Below, piece by piece: positions 38,530-47,672 of a stretch of DNA of 64,000 nt. Position 1 is the stretch's first letter, and each line of letters begins with the position of its first letter. The stretch covers positions 4,032 to 68,031 of the forward strand of contig JAMJFO010000008.1 of the NCBI GenBank assembly GCA_023544645.1, in the 5' to 3' direction. The notes below the pieces were generated by a model. It did no database searches. It worked only from the letters and a program-made list of their open reading frames with translations, and was not told the origin of the DNA. The stretch comes from Desulfobulbaceae bacterium (GTDB lineage: Bacteria; Desulfobacterota; Desulfobulbia; Desulfobulbales; Desulfobulbaceae). The translations under genes and the position numbers were made by a program.

Positions 38530-39096
38530 TTAAAATTCACAGATAACCCTTTTGCTGAAATCATATCCCCTGCTGACCAGATCATACTCAAGGCGTCCGG
38601 CCCTGATGGTGAAATCCGGCCCATTAATCCTGACCTTGCCCGGGCTGACAATCAATTTTTCCGTATTATAGTAATGGAGAAGGTCCGTGTACAGCTGCTG
38701 CTGCGACACAGGTTTGTCAACAACCACATTGTCGATGAGGACCAAGTGGCTCTTGTCGAGATCGTACAAGCCGCGCTCGCTGGTGATGCGTGTATGCTCC
38801 TTCTCCTCTCCCGTGTACAGCGCATCCACATCCAGCATGCCGATTTCCTTATCCGATTTGCCGGTGAACGCCTGCCGGGCATTGACAATCCACTCTACCC
38901 GTCCCCAGCTGGACATGGTAATGGTGACGGCATCCATGACAAAACTCTGCTCCTGTTTGACCGGCTCCCGGGCACCATCCGGATCATAGGAGCCCCGCGG
39001 CTGAAGAAAGGCGGAGAGCGGCGGTTTCCAGAGCGGGCTGGTCACGAACAGCAGCAGGGGGATGAACCAGAGCAGGTTCCGGGGATTCTTGATCAT
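38530..39096 (-). CDS. lptC: LPS export periplasmic protein LptC
   Basis: 188 residues with a single N-terminal membrane helix (about residues 7-24) and an OstA/LptC beta-jellyroll: GRVEWIVNARQAFTGKSDKEIGM and ERGLYDLDKSHLVLIDNVVV are typical. It bridges inner-membrane LptBFG to LptA. Its ATG overlaps the kdsC stop (ATGA), so it belongs to the pyrG-kdsA-kdsC-lptC operon. lptA and lptB are not present here. Confidence 0.88.
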   Translation of the reverse strand: MIKNPRNLLWFIPLLLFVTSPLWKPPLSAFLQPRGSYDPDGAREPVKQEQSFVMDAVTITMSSWGRVEWIVNARQAFTGKSDKEIGMLDVDALYTGEEKEHTRITSERGLYDLDKSHLVLIDNVVVDKPVSQQQLYTDLLHYYNTEKLIVSPGKVRINGPDFTIRAGRLEYDLVSRGYDFSKRVICEF

Positions 39097-39746
39097 CGGG
39101 GATATGTATATTTGTGCAGAAGCGGCGCCAGCAGGCCCTGGGCTTCGAGTATCAGGTCGCAGGCCTCACGGACGGCTCCGCGTCCGCCTTTGCGCGATGC
39201 TACATAATGGACCCGCTGCCTGACTTCGGCAACACTGTTCGCCGGGGCCAGGGCCAGGCCGACGCGGGACAGCATGGGCAGGTCAAGCCAGTCATCGCCC
39301 ATGTAGGCGGTCTGGGGTGGCCGAAGTCCAGCCTGGCGCAGAATATCCTCATATACCTGTATTTTGCTGCCGGCGCCCTGGTAGACGTATTGCAGCTTCA
39401 GATCGGCGGCCCGGCGGTTCACCGCTTCGGAGGTCCGGGCGGTTATCAGCCCCACCGCGACACCCGCATCCTGCAGGATCCGCAGGCCGAAGCCGTCCTG
39501 GGTATGAAAGCTCTTTGATTCGCCGCCGTCATGGGTATAGGTAATGGTGCCGTCGGTGAGTACCCCGTCCACATCCAGCAGGAGCAGCTTGATCTCTTTT
39601 GCCCGTGGCAGTGCGGCCTTCCAGGCATCGCTTCGCTCCACCGGCCGGGTTCGCTCCCGAGCCCTTTCCAGCAGCCCCTGGGTCAGCTCACAGTCAGAGG
39701 GATAGGTGCCGTTGCCGGCGCCGGGGCATCCGTCATTCTCCGCCAT
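39093..39746 (-). CDS. kdsC: KDO-8-phosphate phosphatase
   Basis: 217-residue HAD phosphatase. The nucleophile motif [12 protein letters not shown] is at residues 55-66, [13 protein letters not shown] supplies the Thr motif, and [11 protein letters not shown] is motif IV. The first 50 residues are an extension beyond the usual KdsC length and look poorly conserved. The frame is open much further upstream but there overlaps kdsA. ATG 39746 (a second ATG sits just before it) is preceded by AGAGGA. Overlaps both kdsA (14 bp) and lptC (4 bp). Confidence 0.9.
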   Translation of the reverse strand: MAENDGCPGAGNGTYPSDCELTQGLLERARERTRPVERSDAWKAALPRAKEIKLLLLDVDGVLTDGTITYTHDGGESKSFHTQDGFGLRILQDAGVAVGLITARTSEAVNRRAADLKLQYVYQGAGSKIQVYEDILRQAGLRPPQTAYMGDDWLDLPMLSRVGLALAPANSVAEVRQRVHYVASRKGGRGAVREACDLILEAQGLLAPLLHKYTYPR

Positions 39747-40587
39747 CATTGTCCTCTTGTACAGCCTTGCGGATGGCCAGCAACCGTTTGAGCAGCTTTT
39801 CCGTACGATCCAGGGGCCAGGAGTTGGGGCCGTCGCACCTTGCCGTATCAGGGTCCGGATGCACTTCCATGAACAGGCCGTCGATACCGGCCGCCATCGC
39901 CGCCCGGGCCAATGTCGGGATATACTCGCGCTGCCCGCCGGAGCTTCCGCCGGCTCCGCCCGGCAGCTGGACACTGTGCGTGGCGTCAAAGATCACCGGA
40001 CAGCCCAGCGATCGCATGATCGGAAATGAGCGCATATCCACCACCAGATTATTGTAGCCGAAACTTGCTCCACGCTCGGTCAGCAGGATGCGGTTGTTGC
40101 CGGCTCCCCTGACCTTTTCCACCGCATATTTCATGTCCCAGGGTGAGACAAACTGGCCTTTCTTGATATTCACCACCCTGCCGGAATGGGCCGCGGCGAC
40201 CAGCAGGTCCGTCTGGCGGCAGAGAAAAGCGGGGATCTGGATGATATCAAGCACCTCCGCGGCCATTTCCACCTGGGAGACATCGTGCACATCGGAAACA
40301 ACAGGCACCCCGATTTCCCGGCGGATGCGGCCCAGCAGCCTGAGGCCTTTTTCGATCCCCGGCCCGCGGAATGAATCCAGCGAGGTTCGATTGGCCTTGT
40401 CAAAAGAAGCCTTGAACACATACGTGATATCCAGATCGCGGCAGATCCGCTGCATATCCGTTGCTATCTTCCAGGCAATTTCCTCGGACTCAAGGACACA
40501 GGGTCCGGCCAGCAGCAGGAAAGGCTGCCCTTCGCCGACCGGGAACTGATCACTATTGGTATTTTCGCCAAAGGCCGATGTATTCAT
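39733..40587 (-). CDS. kdsA: KDO-8-phosphate synthase
   Basis: 284-residue class I DAHP-synthase-fold enzyme that joins phosphoenolpyruvate and arabinose-5-P. Signatures: [12 protein letters not shown] near residue 26, [20 protein letters not shown] near 58, VSDVHD near 97, [11 protein letters not shown] near 141 and [12 protein letters not shown] near 199. Ten bp behind pyrG and overlapping kdsC, so this is one transcript for LPS inner-core precursor supply. Confidence 0.96.
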   Translation of the reverse strand: MNTSAFGENTNSDQFPVGEGQPFLLLAGPCVLESEEIAWKIATDMQRICRDLDITYVFKASFDKANRTSLDSFRGPGIEKGLRLLGRIRREIGVPVVSDVHDVSQVEMAAEVLDIIQIPAFLCRQTDLLVAAAHSGRVVNIKKGQFVSPWDMKYAVEKVRGAGNNRILLTERGASFGYNNLVVDMRSFPIMRSLGCPVIFDATHSVQLPGGAGGSSGGQREYIPTLARAAMAAGIDGLFMEVHPDPDTARCDGPNSWPLDRTEKLLKRLLAIRKAVQEDNDGGE

Positions 40588-40597
40588 TTCCCGGTTG

Positions 40598-42262
40598 TTA
40601 TCCCATCTGGCACTTGGTGCGATAATTCAGCGCAGCCTTGATAAAATCCCTGAACAGAGGATGCGGCTTCATGGGTTTTGACTTGAATTCCGGATGAAAC
40701 TGGCAGCCCAGAAACCACGGGTGGTCGCCCAGTTCAATTATTTCGACCAGGGTGTTGTCGGGAGAGGCGCCGCTGATAACCAGCCCGGCTTTTTCCAGCT
40801 GTTCCCGGTACATATTGTTAAATTCGTAACGATGCCGGTGCCGTTCGCTGATCTCATCCATGCCATAGGCTTTATGGGCGAAACTCCCTTCCTTCAACCT
40901 GCACGGATAGGCCCCGAGGCGCAGGGTGCCGCCCATGTCCGAAGTCTCGTCCCGCACTTCGGTCTTGCCGGTCCGGAAATCGAACCACTCCTTCATCAGG
41001 TAGATGACCGGAAACGGGGTATGCGGATCCATCTCAGTGGAATGAGCGTGTTCCATTTTGGCAATATTGCAGGCAAATTCGACCACGGCAAGCTGCATGC
41101 CCAGGCAGATGCCGAAAAAAGGCACCTTGTTTTCCCTGGCAAAGGTGATTGCCCGCATCTTCCCTTCCACGCCACGGCTGCCGAATCCGCCCGGCACCAG
41201 TATTCCATCACAACCGGACAACAGTTCCTGAGAATCGCCCTCCTCCAGGTCTTCGGCACTGATATACTTGAGCTCCACCTTGGCGCTGTTGGCTATCCCC
41301 CCGTGGACCAGGGCTTCATGCAGACTCTTGTATGATTCCTTCAGATCGACATACTTGCCGGTAATGCCGATGGTTACCGTATGCTTGGGATTTTTGATCC
41401 GCTGGACCAGTTCTTCCCATGGTTTTATATACGGCGCGCCGGTCCAGATGCCCAGTTTTTCCAGGACCCGGTCGTCAAGTCCTTCTTCATGCAGGCTCAA
41501 CGGCACTTCGTATATGCTCTCCACGTCAATAGCGGTAATTACCGCCTCGGGCTCGACATTGCAGAACAGGGCTATTTTTTTCTTCAGCTCAACAGTCAGG
41601 TTGGCCTCGGTCCGGCAGACCAGGATGTCCGGCTGGATACCGCTGGCCAGCAGCTCCTTGACACTGTGCTGGGTCGGTTTGGTCTTGACCTCGCCGGCAG
41701 CCTTGATATAGGGGACCAGGGTCAGGTGGACAAACAGGGTGTAGTCGCGCCCCAATTCGCCGCGCAGCTGCCTGATGGCCTCGACAAAGGGCAGACCTTC
41801 AATATCGCCGATGGTGCCGCCGATCTCAATGATCGCCACATCCACCGTACCGTCGAGCTGCAGAACCGCGCTCTTGATCTCGTCGGTGATATGCGGGATA
41901 ACCTGGACTGTGCCGCCAAGGTATTCACCGCGGCGCTCCTTCTCGATGACCGAATAATAGATCCGCCCCGAAGTGTAATTATTCATCTGGGCCATGACCG
42001 CATCGGTATAACGTTCATAATGGCCCATATCCAGGTCCGTTTCGGCTCCGTCATCGGTGACAAAGACCTCGCCGTGCTGAAACGGGTTCATGGTGCCGGG
42101 ATCGACATTAATATAGGGATCAAGCTTCTGGAAGGTCACCGTCATGCCGCGGCTTTCGAGCAGCGCGCCCAGGGCTGCCGCAGCCAGACCCTTTCCCAGG
42201 GAGGAAAGGACTCCGCCGGTGATAAAAATAAACTTGGTCTTCTTGGTGAGCTTTGTTTTCAT
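40598..42262 (-). CDS. pyrG: CTP synthase
   Basis: 554 residues. N-terminal synthetase domain with [22 protein letters not shown] (about residues 10-30) and the [14 protein letters not shown] switch; C-terminal class I glutamine amidotransferase with the nucleophile Cys in [15 protein letters not shown] near residue 390 and a PEFKSKP His/Glu dyad region near the end. ATG 42262 has AAGGAT ahead of it. CTP is also needed to activate KDO, which explains linkage to kdsA. Preceded by a promoter and an attenuator-like terminator. Confidence 0.96.
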   Translation of the reverse strand: MKTKLTKKTKFIFITGGVLSSLGKGLAAAALGALLESRGMTVTFQKLDPYINVDPGTMNPFQHGEVFVTDDGAETDLDMGHYERYTDAVMAQMNNYTSGRIYYSVIEKERRGEYLGGTVQVIPHITDEIKSAVLQLDGTVDVAIIEIGGTIGDIEGLPFVEAIRQLRGELGRDYTLFVHLTLVPYIKAAGEVKTKPTQHSVKELLASGIQPDILVCRTEANLTVELKKKIALFCNVEPEAVITAIDVESIYEVPLSLHEEGLDDRVLEKLGIWTGAPYIKPWEELVQRIKNPKHTVTIGITGKYVDLKESYKSLHEALVHGGIANSAKVELKYISAEDLEEGDSQELLSGCDGILVPGGFGSRGVEGKMRAITFARENKVPFFGICLGMQLAVVEFACNIAKMEHAHSTEMDPHTPFPVIYLMKEWFDFRTGKTEVRDETSDMGGTLRLGAYPCRLKEGSFAHKAYGMDEISERHRHRYEFNNMYREQLEKAGLVISGASPDNTLVEIIELGDHPWFLGCQFHPEFKSKPMKPHPLFRDFIKAALNYRTKCQMG

Positions 42263-42280
42263 GTCTATCCTTGGCTTGGC

Positions 42281-42308
42281 AAAAAGAAAAAGGCAGCCGC
42301 AAGCTGCC
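42281..42308 (-). terminator. intrinsic terminator in the pyrG leader (candidate attenuator)
   Basis: Minus strand: GGCAGC (42308-42303), 5-nt loop, GCTGCC (42297-42292), then TTTTT-C-TTTTT. It lies downstream of a promoter and only about 20 nt before the pyrG ATG, so a polymerase starting at that promoter must pass it to express pyrG. It could also end cupin transcripts. Confidence 0.75.
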
Positions 42309-42327
42309 GCAGTTGAAATCTGCAAAA

Positions 42328-42356
42328 GTTATACACCAATCCAGATTCGTTGACAA
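42328..42356 (-). promoter_or_regulatory. sigma-70 promoter of pyrG
   Basis: Minus strand TTGTCA (42356-42351), 17-bp spacer, TATAAC (42333-42328). Transcription would start near 42320, leaving about a dozen bases before the terminator hairpin. The promoter begins 8 bp after the cupin stop. Confidence 0.65.
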
Positions 42357-42363
42357 GCATACC

Positions 42364-42732
42364 TCACTGCATTTCTGCAAGGATTTCCGTGTCCTCGTGG
42401 GAATAGGGAGGCGTACAGCAGCAATACAGGATCAATGTCACCCGGCCCGTATTTTCCACCCGGTGGCACCGGCCGGGAGCAATATACACCGTGTCGCCCG
42501 GACCGATCGGGAACTGCTCTTCGTCCAGGGTCATTTTTCCTTTTCCCTGGATTACGTGGTAAATTTCCTCTGATTTTTTGTGCTGGTGGGCAGCAGTGGC
42601 ACAACCAGGCTCTACAGCCGCCTGGGCAAAACTGAGATGCATGGTGCCATGCCTGTCCGGGTGCATAAGCTCACGGATCAGTGAACCATCCTTGGTGATA
42701 AAAGGTTGAATGTCATTATATGAAGTTTTCAT
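42364..42732 (-). CDS. cupin-domain protein
   Basis: 122-residue single cupin. The metal motif HQHKKSEEIYHVIQGKG (about residues 49-65) matches the G(X)5HXH(X)3-4E(X)6G consensus, and the second motif is GDTVYIAPGRCHRVEN with His near 90. Two or three consecutive cysteines follow (YCCC near residue 104). Substrate unknown. The start overlaps the glutaminyl cyclase stop (ATGA). Confidence 0.85.
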   Translation of the reverse strand: MKTSYNDIQPFITKDGSLIRELMHPDRHGTMHLSFAQAAVEPGCATAAHQHKKSEEIYHVIQGKGKMTLDEEQFPIGPGDTVYIAPGRCHRVENTGRVTLILYCCCTPPYSHEDTEILAEMQ

Positions 42733-43559
42733 GGCGTGGACTTCGCTTTTACCCGCACAGGTTCAATCTCAAATATCTCGGGCCAGAGTTTCCCGGTAAC
42801 ATACAGCGCTTCCTGCCCGGCATCATAGGCTATGCCATTGAGAACATCGACCGGGCGCCTGCCTTGGGGCAGAATCCCGGCAAGGTCCAGCCATCCCGTC
42901 ACCTTCCCGGTATCCGGATCAATGATGGCGATCCGGTCTGTTTTCCAGACATTGGCATAGATCGATTCACCAACATATTCCAGTTCATTGAGCAGGGCCA
43001 CGGGCTTGTTTCCGTCCGTCACGGTTATGCTCCTCTGCTGCGCAAAGGTTTGCGGATTTATGAAGCGAAGAACAGCCGTGCCGTCGCTGGTGATCAGGTT
43101 TTCACCATCATGGGTAATCCCCCAGCCCTCGAAGGGATAGGCAAAAACCCGCAGCAGCTTGAAACTGTTTTTGTCATAGACAAAGCCATATCGCGACTTC
43201 CATGTAAGTTGAATGATTTTGTCGCCAAAGACCGTTATTCCTTCGCCAAAAAATTGACCCGGCAATGCATGCAGCTGCAGCACCTTGCCGGTTTCCAGGT
43301 CCACCCTGCGCAGGGAGGACTTTCCGTTAATCCCGGTTCCCTCATACAAGACCCCGTTATCAATCACCAGTCCCTGGGTAAAAGCATCGGGATCGTGCGG
43401 ATGGGAGGCGATCACCCTGTAGGTGAAGGTATCAGTTTTACCGGGAGGTTCACTGTTATCAGCCCGAACCGGTTGCAGACAGAAAAAAGCCGCTGCTAGC
43501 AGCATCACCAGTGCAGTCAAACGAGTAACCATGCCAACCTGTGTCCGGACCTTCATCAT
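42729..43559 (-). CDS. glutaminyl-peptide cyclotransferase (plant/bacterial beta-propeller type)
   Basis: 276 residues with an export signal (about residues 1-33, ending QPVRA), then a five-bladed propeller: DAFTQGLVIDNGVLYEGTGINGKSSLR, FGEGITVFGDKIIQLTWK, FEGWGITHDGENLITSDGTAVL, LNELEYVGESIYANVWKTDRIAIID, LNGIAYD. These are the hallmark segments of bacterial QC that forms N-terminal pyroglutamate on secreted proteins. Periplasmic or lipoprotein-like. Co-transcribed with the cupin gene. Confidence 0.92.
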   Translation of the reverse strand: MMKVRTQVGMVTRLTALVMLLAAAFFCLQPVRADNSEPPGKTDTFTYRVIASHPHDPDAFTQGLVIDNGVLYEGTGINGKSSLRRVDLETGKVLQLHALPGQFFGEGITVFGDKIIQLTWKSRYGFVYDKNSFKLLRVFAYPFEGWGITHDGENLITSDGTAVLRFINPQTFAQQRSITVTDGNKPVALLNELEYVGESIYANVWKTDRIAIIDPDTGKVTGWLDLAGILPQGRRPVDVLNGIAYDAGQEALYVTGKLWPEIFEIEPVRVKAKSTP

Positions 43560-43713
43560 TCTATTAAGCGGCTGCTATAGTTATTCTCCGGCTGATTGCC
43601 CGGCTCACCCTGAAAAACGCCATCCTTTTCCAATCCAATCCTGTTGGTAATTGCGCTGCCGGGGACGCATATATTCTTCTTTATCCCGGTCAAACGCATA
43701 TGCGCTGACAGAA

Positions 43714-44288
43714 CTACCAGCTGAAAAGTGAAAGATAATTATGCGGACCGACCTCAAAAGTCTCACCGCCGCGCAATCCCGAGGGGGCAAGCGTCTCTGC
43801 CAGTTCAGTCGGGGCAAGGCGCCAGGACAAGGGTGGTCCGGGCGGACCTTCTTTTTTGTGAAATTCGACCACCGCGACAATGCCCCCCGGCCTGAGCACA
43901 CGTTGTATCGCCCGCGAGCGCTCTGGATTACTTCCTCCTGAACAAGAATGTGGATCACTGTTGCCATGAGACAGAGATCGACTGTGTGATCCCCCAGTTG
44001 CAGTTCCTGATCGGCACCGCAAACCCATGTCTGGATATTTTCAAGCCGGGCCATGGCGGCCCGTACTTCCAGGGTCTCGACCCCCTCCTCCCACAGATCA
44101 ACAGCATAAATCCGTCCGCTGTCCCCGATATGGGGAGCCGCGGCCACCGCATAGTTGCCCGCCCCGCAGCCGAAATCAAGGAGAGTCATGCCATTGTTGA
44201 GGCCAAGGGCAGTGAAAAATTTCCGCTCATCGAGCAGATTGAAACTGCTGAGTCCCGCCGAGGTGGGAACGTTTTCATCCTTTGTCAT
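43714..44288 (-). pseudogene. class I SAM-dependent methyltransferase, frameshifted
   Basis: The N-terminal half (from ATG 44288) has the SAM motif LLDFGCGAGNYAVAAA and reads well to ATVIHILVQE at about 43940. The C-terminal half (IQRVLRPGGIVAVVEFHKKEG ... YLSLFSW) continues in the -1 frame to a stop at 43714. Joining both with one base restored near 43931-43942 gives a normal methyltransferase of about 191 residues. Read without the shift, the frame runs on to 43605 in non-protein-like sequence. Either a recent inactivation or a sequencing error; no slippery heptamer is visible. Confidence 0.8.
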
Positions 44289-44338
44289 GTCAGAGCCGGC
44301 ATAAAAATTGAAAATTTCTCTGGAGGCAAAACCCGCAG

Positions 44339-44695
44339 CTAAATACGAATATCCTTCTCAGAGCTCACCACCCTGATATTCAGCGAGGTAAAGACGGAAA
44401 TGACCGTAGCTCCCATCTTGATGAGCAGCGAGTTGGTAACAACCCAGATAACATCGATCTGATCTTTCAGCTCCTTGCACGTTTCCGACCACATTGCCCT
44501 GGCCTGCTGTTCATAATCCTTCATGGCCAGACAGTCCCAGATGTGAATAATTCTCTCCCCCGGTCTGGTCGCCAGCTCTTGACGCCACTTGGCAATTGCT
44601 GTTTTGGCGTCCTGCTCCCCGAAACTGCCCTGAAAGGTAAATTTCAAACAATTTTTCCCGGATTTCTGAACCCATTCCATTCTCGGGTTTTCCAT
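44339..44695 (-). CDS. small protein of unknown function (STAS/SpoIIAA-like?)
   Basis: 118 residues, no signal or membrane segment. Alternating beta and helix pattern with CLKFTFQGSFGEQDAKTAI, then IIHIWDCLAMKDYEQQARAMW, recalls single-domain STAS/SpoIIAA-like proteins, but no defining motif is seen. ATG 44695 is preceded by AGGAG. Same strand as, and directly upstream of, the broken methyltransferase gene. Confidence 0.65.
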   Translation of the reverse strand: MENPRMEWVQKSGKNCLKFTFQGSFGEQDAKTAIAKWRQELATRPGERIIHIWDCLAMKDYEQQARAMWSETCKELKDQIDVIWVVTNSLLIKMGATVISVFTSLNIRVVSSEKDIRI

Positions 44696-44723
44696 TCCAT
44701 GTCTCCTTCTTTATATAACTGAA

Positions 44724-45020
44724 TTGTTAGATTTTCTACCCGTTATAAATACACTTATCAGTCATAACCCTCAAGTTGTCAATAATTACTCTGATATAAA
44801 GCCTGCCATACCAGATGATCTGGAGGCAATAATATGTCCACTGATGACAAAGAGCAAAGACACCAAAGAAAATAATTTCGATTTGGAGTTCTCCGAAGAC
44901 ACCCCTTTAGTGAAACCATTGCAGTTCCCGTCGCTGGATTCAGATTACGCAAGACAGGGAACAGGTAAGCCTGTATCTATGGACGATATAGCAGAAGCCG
45001 CCGGACGAGTCTTGGAATAG
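44724..45020 (+). CDS. possible small acidic protein, unknown
   Basis: 98 residues from a TTG at 44724, or 58 from the ATG at 44844 that follows a GGAGG (44822-44826) at a long distance. The C-terminal part (SMDDIAEAAGRVLE) and the acidic middle are protein-like, and the composition is compatible with a short regulatory protein. No family recognised. Neither start is well supported. Confidence 0.35.
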   Translation: MLDFLPVINTLISHNPQVVNNYSDIKPAIPDDLEAIICPLMTKSKDTKENNFDLEFSEDTPLVKPLQFPSLDSDYARQGTGKPVSMDDIAEAAGRVLE

Positions 45021-45305
45021 GAAGCCCGGCAGGACAAATAACAGGACTGATTATTCTATCTTGAAGGCGGAAAAGTTGACTTGACTGGGCAAAGTCGGTT
45101 TCCAGCGAACTCGTTTATTGCGAACAAAATTTGATTTCAGATGCCGAATACAACGGGACCAGCTTTTTGGGAACCGCAACTATAAGCTGATAAACTCTGC
45201 ACCTGAGATGCAGATACATATTCCGGGCTCTGAATGTACCAAATGGTATGCCACCTGGCATCCTGAAAACAAAAAATGTTTACATTTCAGCAAGTTACAT
45301 GAAAA

Positions 45306-45395
45306 TGGCGGAGGAGCAGGGATTCGAACCCTGGGTGGAGTCACCCCCACAACGGTTTTCGAGACCGTCCCGTTCGACCGCTCCGGCACTCCTCC
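45306..45395 (-). tRNA. tRNA-Ser (anticodon CGA)
   Basis: 90 nt including an encoded 3' CCA (45308-45306). Acceptor stem GGAGGAG/CTCCTCC, G discriminator, anticodon loop CTCGAAA with stem ACGGT/ACCGT, a long variable arm (GTGGGGGTGACTCCACCC region) as expected for a class II Ser tRNA, and T-loop GGTTCGAATCC. A TTGACG/TAAAGC pair with 17-bp spacing (45449-45421, minus strand) lies about 25 bp upstream. Confidence 0.97.
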
Positions 45396-45574
45396 GTATA
45401 TGCTGACAATGCGGTACTGTGCTTTACCTCGATTTTCTTTTTCCGTCAAGACAGGTCTTCCAATATTGACAGGCTGCCATCAATCGCATAATCTTGTGAT
45501 ATCAGCAGGATAAATCCTTTAACCCCTGGCAGCCTGTTTTTATCCCGCGCCACCTTTAACGTTCCGGTGAATAT

Positions 45575-46960
45575 ATGAAATACCGCGTTGAACACGATTC
45601 CATGGGCGAAGTCCATGTTCCTGCCGATCATCATTGGGGGGCGCAGACCCAGCGAAGCCTGTCCAATTTTCAGATCGGCGATGAAAAAATGCCTATCAAG
45701 CTCATCTACGCCTTTGCCCATCTCAAAAAGGCCTGCGCCGAAGCAAATGCCCTTTCCGGGCGGCTTAACCCTGAAATAAAAAACGGTATTGTCCGGGCCT
45801 GTGACGAAATACTGGCCGGGGCCCACGACCGTGAATTCCCTCTTTCCGTGTGGCAGACGGGCAGCGGCACCCAGACCAACATGAACCTGAACGAGGTGAT
45901 AGCTAACCTGGCCAGCCAGATCCTTAGCAGTGAAGGTTCAGGGGTGAAAATCCACCCCAACGATCATGTGAACATGTCCCAGAGCTCCAACGACACATTT
46001 CCGGCGGCCATGCATATTGCCGCGGTTATGGATCTTGAGGACAACCTGCTTCCTGCCCTGGCAGCCCTTGCCCAAACCCTGCAGGACAAGTCTGCGGCAT
46101 TTGCCCATATTGTCAAGATCGGCCGCACCCATCTGCAGGATGCCACCCCGTTGACCCTGGGGCAGGAGATAAGCGGCTGGGCCGCGATGCTGGAAAGCAG
46201 CCGGGAGCAAATCCTCCAGTCCCTTGGGCCTCTGCGGGCTCTGGCCATCGGCGGCACGGCGGTAGGCACCGGGCTGAACGCCCCCCCTGGCTACGGTGAC
46301 AAAGTGGCCGGGCTGCTCTCCGAGGCCACCGGCAAATCATTCTCCTCGGCTGCCAACAAGTTCCAGGCCCTCACTTCCCACGACGCCCTGGTCTTTGCCG
46401 GCGGCGGACTGAAAGCGCTGGCCGCCAATCTCATGAAAATCGCCAACGATATCCGCTGGCTGGCCAGCGGTCCGCGCTGCGGCATTGGCGAACTGACCAT
46501 CCCGGCCAATGAACCGGGCAGCTCCATCATGCCCGGCAAGGTCAACCCCACCCAGGCCGAGGCCGTTACCATGGTTGCCTGCCAGGTATTCGGCAACGAC
46601 GCGGCAATAGCCTTTGGGGCGAGTCAGGGAAACTTTGAGCTCAATGTATTCAAGCCGCTGATCATTTACAATTTTCTCCAATCCTCCGGCCTGCTTGCCG
46701 ATGTCATGCGTTCTTTCAACGACAACTGCGCGATGGGCATCGAGCCGGTCCCGGAGAAAATAGAATCAAACCTGCACAACTCCCTCATGCTGGTCACGGC
46801 GCTGAACCCGCATGTCGGATACGAGAACGCGGCCAAAATCGCCAAAAAAGCCCATGCCGAAAACCTTACCCTGAAGGAGGCGGCGGTCCTGCTGGGAATG
46901 CTGACCGAGGATGAGTTTGACCGGCTGGTGGTGGCCGGGAATATGGTATCAGGGCAGTAG
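45575..46960 (+). CDS. fumC: fumarate hydratase class II
   Basis: 461 residues, all-helical fumarase/aspartase superfamily. Signatures: [13 protein letters not shown] at the N-terminus, [13 protein letters not shown] near residue 97, [11 protein letters not shown] near 138, [13 protein letters not shown] near 186 and [15 protein letters not shown] near 316 with the catalytic Ser. Oxygen-stable fumarase of the TCA cycle. No clear ribosome-binding site. Aspartase is excluded by the overall fumarase pattern, though a close relative cannot be ruled out fully. Confidence 0.94.
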   Translation: MKYRVEHDSMGEVHVPADHHWGAQTQRSLSNFQIGDEKMPIKLIYAFAHLKKACAEANALSGRLNPEIKNGIVRACDEILAGAHDREFPLSVWQTGSGTQTNMNLNEVIANLASQILSSEGSGVKIHPNDHVNMSQSSNDTFPAAMHIAAVMDLEDNLLPALAALAQTLQDKSAAFAHIVKIGRTHLQDATPLTLGQEISGWAAMLESSREQILQSLGPLRALAIGGTAVGTGLNAPPGYGDKVAGLLSEATGKSFSSAANKFQALTSHDALVFAGGGLKALAANLMKIANDIRWLASGPRCGIGELTIPANEPGSSIMPGKVNPTQAEAVTMVACQVFGNDAAIAFGASQGNFELNVFKPLIIYNFLQSSGLLADVMRSFNDNCAMGIEPVPEKIESNLHNSLMLVTALNPHVGYENAAKIAKKAHAENLTLKEAAVLLGMLTEDEFDRLVVAGNMVSGQ

Positions 46961-46966
46961 TTGAAA

Positions 46967-47482
46967 CTAGGTGGGCAGCTTTTCCGCAACGTCATCAATG
47001 CGGAGCAGGATCTGCTCCCCCACCCTTTCGGTGGATATATAAAAACGCATGATCCGCTCCCCGCCGGGAGTCCTGATTTTCTGGTAAGCAGGTACTTTTT
47101 TATGACAGTGGCCGTGGATCAGGGTATCCATGAGGATATTCCTGACCGCGCATGTGCGGCAATGCTCGGTCTTTCCACACCCTCCCGGCTCCCTGGCGTA
47201 GGAGCATTCCAGGGCATCACCGCCTAAATGATCCGCCACCTCGTCAAGCGTTTTGCCCAGCAGCTTGAGCCCCTTTTCGTTGGCGGTCCTGATAATTCCC
47301 AGCGAATCGAGCACCAGAACAGGTTCATCGATCAGGTCGAGCATCGACTTCATCGTTTTGGGCACGTTGCGGGAAAATTTCAATGCACAAAGCGAGCAGA
47401 TGCCGTGGGTGATCTCACTCTCCATCCCCATATCTTCCCGGGGGGTAAGCTCTTTTTTACACCATGCGCAAATCCTTCGCAT
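46967..47482 (-). CDS. small Cys-rich PAS-domain protein
   Basis: 171 residues, cytoplasmic. The N-terminus has two Cys pairs (CAWCKKEL and CSLCAL) that could bind zinc, then a PAS domain from about residue 42 (DLIDEPVLVLDSLGIIRTANEKGLKLLG). A cysteine cluster within the PAS domain (CSYAREPGGCGKTEHCRTCAVRN) is common in deltaproteobacterial PAS proteins. No output domain, so it may serve as a sensor partner. ATG 47482 is preceded by GGAGGG; a longer frame (47524) lacks such a site. Convergent with fumC. Confidence 0.78.
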   Translation of the reverse strand: MRRICAWCKKELTPREDMGMESEITHGICSLCALKFSRNVPKTMKSMLDLIDEPVLVLDSLGIIRTANEKGLKLLGKTLDEVADHLGGDALECSYAREPGGCGKTEHCRTCAVRNILMDTLIHGHCHKKVPAYQKIRTPGGERIMRFYISTERVGEQILLRIDDVAEKLPT

Positions 47483-47604
47483 TTTCCGCCCTCCGCGAGG
47501 CAATCCTGGAAAAATATTGTGCAATTAACTTGCAGCAACAAGTTGATAATATCTATTATTATTATAGCACATTCCAGATTATTGCGCACCTTTTCCGCAT
47601 TTTT

Positions 47605-47648
47605 TCAGAAAGAACAAAGAGAAGGCGCAACCTGAATCCGTGCGCCTT
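47605..47648 (-). terminator. rho-independent terminator of ilvD
   Basis: Minus strand AAGGCGCA (47648-47641), 11-nt loop, TGCGCCTT (47629-47622), followed by a T-rich stretch (TCTCTTTGTTCTTTCTG). It starts about 25 bp after the ilvD stop. Confidence 0.7.
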
Positions 47649-47672
47649 CGTCCGGCACGAATTCAGGAAAAA

